Shown here: piece after piece, positions 12,253 through 13,500 of the stretch
How the letters are laid out: each line of letters begins with the position of its first letter
Numbering within the stretch: position 1 is the stretch's first letter
Assembly: GCA_905221605.1 (NCBI GenBank)
Contig: CAJNDS010002194.1
Span: 429,001 to 442,500 of the forward strand
Direction of reading: 5' to 3'
Source: Symbiodinium natans
Taxonomy: Eukaryota > Sar > Dinophyceae > Suessiales > Symbiodiniaceae
Length of the DNA stretch: 13,500 nt
Translations under genes and position numbers: made by a program
The notes under the pieces: generated by a model
Databases searched by the model: none
Seen by the model: only the letters and a program-made list of their open reading frames with translations
What the model was told of the DNA's origin: nothing

Positions 12253-13500
12253 AGGCTTTAGATTTTAGAGTTTCGAGTTTGGGGGTTTGAGGTGGGGGTC
12301 CTGACCCTGTAACCCTCAGCCCTGCGCACTAAAAAAGCCTAAATTTTGAGGTTTGGGGTTTAAAGTTTGGGTTTTAGGGTTTACTGTTTAGAGTTTAGGC
12401 CTGAGTGTTAGAGCTTAGGGCTTAGAGCTCAGGGTTTAGAGTTTAGGGTTTGGAGTTTAGGGGTTGCGGATTGGTGGTTTTTCGCATCCGGTCCTCTACT
12501 AGCCTAGAGCTCTTCGACCCCAAGGCGTATCTTCCAGCCTGATCCCAGTTTAGGGTTTTTAGGGTTTAGGGTTTAGGGTTTAGGGTTAGAACCCGAATCG
12601 CAGCCCACCGGACCCTAGACCTGAGGGAGTGAGCATCTGGGCTCTTGGTAAGGAGCTCCGATTCGGTTACCGTCGTAGGGAATTTCATTTAAGTTCCTTA
12701 GCAACAACCTGAGCAAAGGGCCTATTACTATAGGGCTGATAACGCAACCCCAGATTCAGAAGTAGCTCGTACCTGAGTCGTCTTGCTCGGATGTTTAGAT
12801 AGGTTCTGTAGCCCGAGGCTTTCTTTGAGTTTAGGGACGGTCTGGGGCTTCCGGTTTTCGATTCATGGGGTGTACGGTTCCGGGCTTTGTGTTTGGGACG
12901 TTTTGCTTTCGGAATTCCCCTCAAAAATCCGAGAAAAAAGAACCTTCGGAGCCTCATTGTCTCCTGAGGTTAGGGTTTAGGGTTTGGGGTTAGTAAGGTT
13001 TAGGAAGTAGGGTTTGTAGGGTTAGTAGGTGTAGGGTTTAGGGTTTAGGGTTTGCAGGGTTTAGGGTTTCGCGTCAGTGGGGGTTAGGGTTTGGCATTTG
13101 GGAGTTGGTTTGGCAGCGAACAACCCTGAGCCAGGCATACTTTGGTGGTGCCTTTGATGAGAACCAGGCCTGGCTTGTCCTCTCAACCCTAAACCCTAAA
13201 CCCCAAACCCCCAAAGCCCTGATGAATCAAAACTATACCCTGTGCACGAGGTCTTGCATGAACCCTGAACCCGAATCCCTTGTGACTCTGTATCGCCCCA
13301 CTTAATCTGCACAGTGCCCCGAAGTCTAAGCACGCAAATCCTATAAACCTAAGCCTTCAACCCTGAATCCTAGACGCTAAACCCTGGGTCGCGATGCCGC
13401 TGCTTTTCATGTGCTGGAAGCTCTGTGACTTCCAGAACTGAGCTCTGGGAGGTTCGGAAGAACTTTGTCCTCATCTACGAACTGCCGCAAAGCTGCAATT
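7041..13500 (+). CDS. AP2M: Clathrin adaptor medium (mu) chain, AP-2 mu-like: 5' part of a split gene (8 micro-exons, runs off the window)
   Basis: Adaptor mu chains are subunits of the heterotetrameric AP complexes that link clathrin to cargo; AP-2 acts at the plasma membrane in endocytosis. Joining eight exons gives about 112 residues that follow the mu-chain N-terminal longin domain without gaps: MISSVLLVNLK, then GEILIWRAYK, a DNVTRADWTLF segment, a KPV..I.G..FLY segment, VACSKDNVNV, LLHKMVDLFK, AYFGGAFDEN and RKNFVLIYEL. The FGGAFDE block followed by RxNFVLIYEL resembles plant and protist AP-2 mu more than AP-1, whose equivalent reads roughly F-x-E-L-E-E-E. Full-length mu chains are about 430-440 residues, so the C-terminal mu-homology (cargo-binding) domain should lie beyond 13500. 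Exons total 336 nt, introns 6108 nt. Homology was judged from memory, not by a search. Confidence is high for a mu adaptin and moderate for AP-2 specifically. Whether this copy is expressed cannot be told. Confidence 0.85.
7085..7152 (+). repeat. TTTAGGG-like pieces in intron 1
   Basis: Interrupted G-rich units shortly after the exon 1 donor, complementary to the 6901-6999 and 7452-7514 blocks. Confidence 0.85.
7452..7514 (+). repeat. CCCTAAA block in intron 1
   Basis: About eight units with one CCCTGAG variant. Confidence 0.95.
7609..7638 (+). CDS. AP2M: mu-adaptin exon 2 (GEILIWRAYK)
   Basis: A 30-nt exon between acceptor gcaag (AG at 7607-7608) and donor gcatgt (GC at 7639). It encodes GEILIWRAYK, matching the family stretch K-G-E-V-L-I-x-R-x-Y-R. 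Both ends are phase 0. Among the smallest exons here, it is defined by homology rather than strong signals: the acceptor has only a weak pyrimidine tract. CAAGG occurs at both intron 1 boundaries, so the exact cut could slide by a few bases without altering the protein. Confidence 0.8.
8336..8420 (+). repeat. CCCTAAA block in intron 2
   Basis: About eleven units with one interruption near 8360. Confidence 0.95.
8544..9150 (+). repeat. Tandem duplication, copy 1 (607 bp)
   Basis: Matches 9151-9780 almost base for base. The unit starts in CCCTAAA repeats, continues through CCCTGAA repeats (five here), an ATGT/AAAT/AAAGAAAT microsatellite core and a non-repetitive GC-rich tail, and ends at ccggaat. 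Differences from copy 2: T at 8664 against C at 9271, one CCCTGAA unit fewer, and two 8-bp AGAAATAA units fewer. Confidence 0.97.
9151..9780 (+). repeat. Tandem duplication, copy 2 (630 bp)
   Basis: Directly follows copy 1 in the same orientation, with six CCCTGAA units and four AGAAATAA units. The near identity points to a recent event. Both junctions lie at CCCTAAA blocks, so unequal exchange between telomere-like arrays is the simplest cause. The duplication sits wholly inside intron 2. Confidence 0.97.
9781..9903 (+). repeat. Perfect CCCTAAA array
   Basis: Fourteen uninterrupted CCCTAAA units (9781-9878), then one unit lacking a T and two more units. This is the longest perfect telomere-type array in the window, and it ends four bases before the exon 3 acceptor. 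Confidence 0.97.
9908..9964 (+). CDS. AP2M: mu-adaptin exon 3 (DNVTRADWTLFCGQVVAAK)
   Basis: A 57-nt exon, 19 codons, phase 0. The acceptor is gaaag|G directly after a long CCCTAAA array, and the donor is GA (AAG|gagcct at 9965). The peptide fills exactly the 19 positions the family has between Y-R and E-x-x-x-x-P-V (plant AP-2 mu: D-D-V-G-G-N-M-V-D-A-F and onward to T-K). GA is a rare 5' splice site known from Symbiodiniaceae. Donor and following exon both read AG|GAG, giving a 5-bp direct repeat across the intron. Confidence 0.78.
9965..10598 (+). other. Intron 3 (GA-AG, 634 nt)
   Basis: It begins gagcct and ends gcgcag, phase 0. It holds a short TTTAGGG piece at 9970-9990, CCCTAAA blocks to 10091 and weak G-rich repeats around 10195-10220 and 10530-10562; the rest is non-repetitive. 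It is the only intron with a GA start. Confidence 0.72.
10007..10091 (+). repeat. CCCTAAA block in intron 3
   Basis: Two sub-blocks, each introduced by a CCCCTAGATCCTAAA-like module, so the array itself is locally duplicated (about 10000-10040 and 10043-10091). Confidence 0.93.
10599..10658 (+). CDS. AP2M: mu-adaptin exon 4 (ETRDKPVVSINGSHFLYITQ)
   Basis: A 60-nt exon, the longest of the eight, phase 0. The acceptor has the best pyrimidine tract in the gene (10580-10598, ending gcgcag). The donor is GC (CAG|gctcgt). The peptide corresponds to the family segment with P-V-x-x-I-x-G-x-x-F-x-Y, the longin strand after the first helix. It sits inside a longer accidental ORF (10506-10793) whose flanks are intron sequence read through. 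Confidence 0.85.
10659..11174 (+). other. Intron 4 (GC-AG, 516 nt)
   Basis: It begins gctcgt and ends gcgcag, phase 0. CGCAGG is present at both boundaries. It carries CCTAAACCC-like sequence at 10790-10830, G-rich repeats at 10968-11048 and a CCCCTAAA/CCCCTACA array at 11053-11148. An open stretch at about 10842-10960 is exon-like but lies between exons 4 and 5, which already join without a gap. Confidence 0.75.
11053..11148 (+). repeat. CCCCTAAA octamer array (C-rich on sense strand)
   Basis: Starts as CCCTAAA, then changes to the octamer CCCCTAAA with CCCCTACA variants. It lies in intron 4 just upstream of exon 5 and is complementary to the array at 11246-11430. Confidence 0.95.
11175..11225 (+). 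CDS. AP2M: mu-adaptin exon 5 (GDIVLVACSKDNVNVML)
   Basis: A 51-nt exon, 17 codons, phase 0. It matches the family strand N-I/V-x-L-V-A-V-[TS]-K-x-N-V-N. The acceptor is gcgcag|G with a second possible AG five bases upstream (11169). The donor is GC in CTC|gcgggc, the only internal exon end here not finishing in AG; it is placed by the exact length match into exon 6, so its end is the least certain. C-rich CCCCTAAA-type repeats lie upstream (11053-11148) and G-rich TTTAGGGG repeats downstream (11246-11430), so the exon lies between complementary arrays. Confidence 0.8.
11246..11430 (+). repeat. TTTAGGGG octamer array (G-rich on sense strand)
   Basis: About 20 units of GGGGTTTA with an inner block of GGGGTTTTA nonamers (about 11290-11335). 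It lies in intron 5 just downstream of exon 5. Runs of four G make it a candidate G-quadruplex former in DNA and in the sense RNA. Confidence 0.95.
11788..12048 (+). repeat. CCCTAAA / CCCTAAAA mixed array
   Basis: Seven- and eight-base units (CCCTAAA, CCCTAAAA, CCCTAAGA, CCCTGAA) with short interruptions, ending just before the exon 6 acceptor. Confidence 0.93.
12059..12097 (+). CDS. AP2M: mu-adaptin exon 6 (VLKLLHKMVDLFK)
   Basis: A 39-nt exon with the most conventional signals of the set: acceptor cgcccag|G and donor AAG|gtgagc, the only GT donor. The 13 residues match the helix that human AP-2 mu has as V-F-E-F-L-Y-K-M-C-D and plants end in A-L-F-K. Both ends are phase 0. The preceding 270 bases are CCCTAAAA-like repeats; the following intron opens with a T-rich tract and a run of 39 G. 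Confidence 0.85.
12213..12251 (+). repeat. Run of 39 G
   Basis: Thirty-nine consecutive G follow an almost G-free T-rich tract (12119-12212). The length is unusual for a nuclear intron and the exact number is likely unreliable in sequencing. Shorter runs occur at 8008-8015 (8 G) and 8262-8276 (15 G), and C runs at about 870-901. Confidence 0.95.
12252..12590 (+). repeat. Degenerate TTTAGGG-like sequence
   Basis: Variants such as TTTAGAG, GTTTGGG and TTTTAGGG to about 12470, and nearly perfect units at 12547-12587. Inside intron 6. Confidence 0.85.
12966..13095 (+). repeat. TTTAGGG-like block
   Basis: Interrupted units (TTAGGGT, GTAGGGT) upstream of exon 7, ending about 40 bases before its acceptor. 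Confidence 0.88.
13135..13167 (+). CDS. AP2M: mu-adaptin exon 7 (AYFGGAFDENQ)
   Basis: A 33-nt exon, phase 0, acceptor gagccag|G and GC donor CAG|gcctgg. The peptide contains the AYFGGAFDE block typical of plant and protist AP-2 mu. A second acceptor (ggcag at 13112-13116) would add six in-frame codons (RTTLSQ) in front. I prefer 13135 because its exon starts with G like all the others and the protein then aligns without an insertion. Reading past the donor gives codons for AWLVLST and then telomere-repeat translation. Confidence 0.85.
13168..13451 (+). other. Intron 7 (GC-AG, 284 nt)
   Basis: It begins gcctgg and ends ctgggag, phase 0. CCCTAAA-like pieces lie at 13184-13215, around 13258-13271 and 13350-13387. 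It is the shortest intron. Repeats are in the C-rich orientation, the opposite of intron 6. Confidence 0.72.
13452..13484 (+). CDS. AP2M: mu-adaptin exon 8 (VRKNFVLIYEL, 3' end uncertain)
   Basis: The acceptor is ctgggag|G. The peptide VRKNFVLIYEL is the most diagnostic mu-chain motif in the window (family: I-R/K-x-N-F-V-L-I-Y-E-L-L-D-E). After L the sequence reads P-Q-S-C-N rather than L-D-E, so the exon probably ends at or just before 13484. A GC donor at 13484 (GAACT|gccgca, phase 2) would keep the L codon. No GT is available nearby, and the window ends 16 bases later. Confidence 0.82.

Larger units (their letters stand above)
12098..13134 (+). other. Intron 6 (GT-AG, 1037 nt)
   Basis: It begins gtgagc and ends gagccag, phase 0. 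It contains a T-rich tract (12119-12212), 39 consecutive G (12213-12251), degenerate TTTAGGG-like sequence (12252-12470), perfect units at 12547-12587 and a further G-rich block at 12966-13095. Repeats here are in the G-rich orientation on the sense strand. Confidence 0.75.

Noticed and set aside
12604-12647. Exon-like segment in intron 6 (cgcag before, gtaagg after)
   Set aside because: Exons 6 and 7 already join without a gap in the family alignment. The segment is 44 nt and would shift the frame, and it does not start with G. It could be a cryptic or poison exon but nothing supports use.
13105-13305. 66-codon ORF around exon 7
   Set aside because: Only 13135-13167 fits the family; downstream residues are translated CCCTAAA-type repeats.

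Overview
The window looks like nuclear DNA of a dinoflagellate, most likely of the Symbiodiniaceae type. The telomere-type heptamer TTTAGGG/CCCTAAA occurs inside the sequence in both orientations. One gene can be reconstructed on the + strand, and its introns mostly begin with GC or GA instead of GT and end AG|G, which is a known dinoflagellate habit. The TTTAGGG repeat alone would also fit plants, chromerids and some other algae, so the splice sites carry the assignment. The species cannot be named from this sequence.

The one recognisable gene begins at 7041 and runs off the right edge. It encodes the medium (mu) chain of a clathrin adaptor complex, most like AP-2 mu. Eight micro-exons of 30-60 nt (7041-7073, 7609-7638, 9908-9964, 10599-10658, 11175-11225, 12059-12097, 13135-13167, 13452-about 13484) join in frame. 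Together they encode about 112 residues of the N-terminal longin domain, with no gap or insertion against my memory of the family. Exons total 336 nt; the seven introns total 6108 nt. All seven introns lie in phase 0, and every exon after the first starts with G. Donors are GC (five), GA (one) and GT (one). Every intron carries telomere-like repeats, in C-rich or G-rich orientation on the sense strand. Ordinary ORF calling misses this gene because no exon exceeds 20 codons.

The left half (1-7000) has no gene I can identify. It holds telomere-like blocks (31-48, 135-160, 410-472, 673-779, 1167-1255, 1360-1425, 6117-6182, 6901-6999), a 53-bp tandem repeat, two foldback elements near 100 bp (1747-1847 and 2273-2371), a solo foldback arm (2093-2145), and a long inverted repeat of a degenerate GCGGAAA/CATTTGCGG-type minisatellite (about 3250-3635). 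It also has a repeat-poor stretch at 3740-5850 with unrecognised ORFs and an AT-rich block near 6300-6490. A few splice-bounded exon-like islands are listed at low confidence.

Intron 2 of the mu gene contains a head-to-tail duplication (8544-9150 and 9151-9780). It has one substitution and two repeat-number changes, and its breakpoints lie in CCCTAAA arrays. A diverged relative of its AT-rich core sits at 859-1110. Exon 5 lies between a CCCCTAAA-type array upstream and a TTTAGGGG-type array downstream, so the nascent transcript could fold with the exon in a loop.
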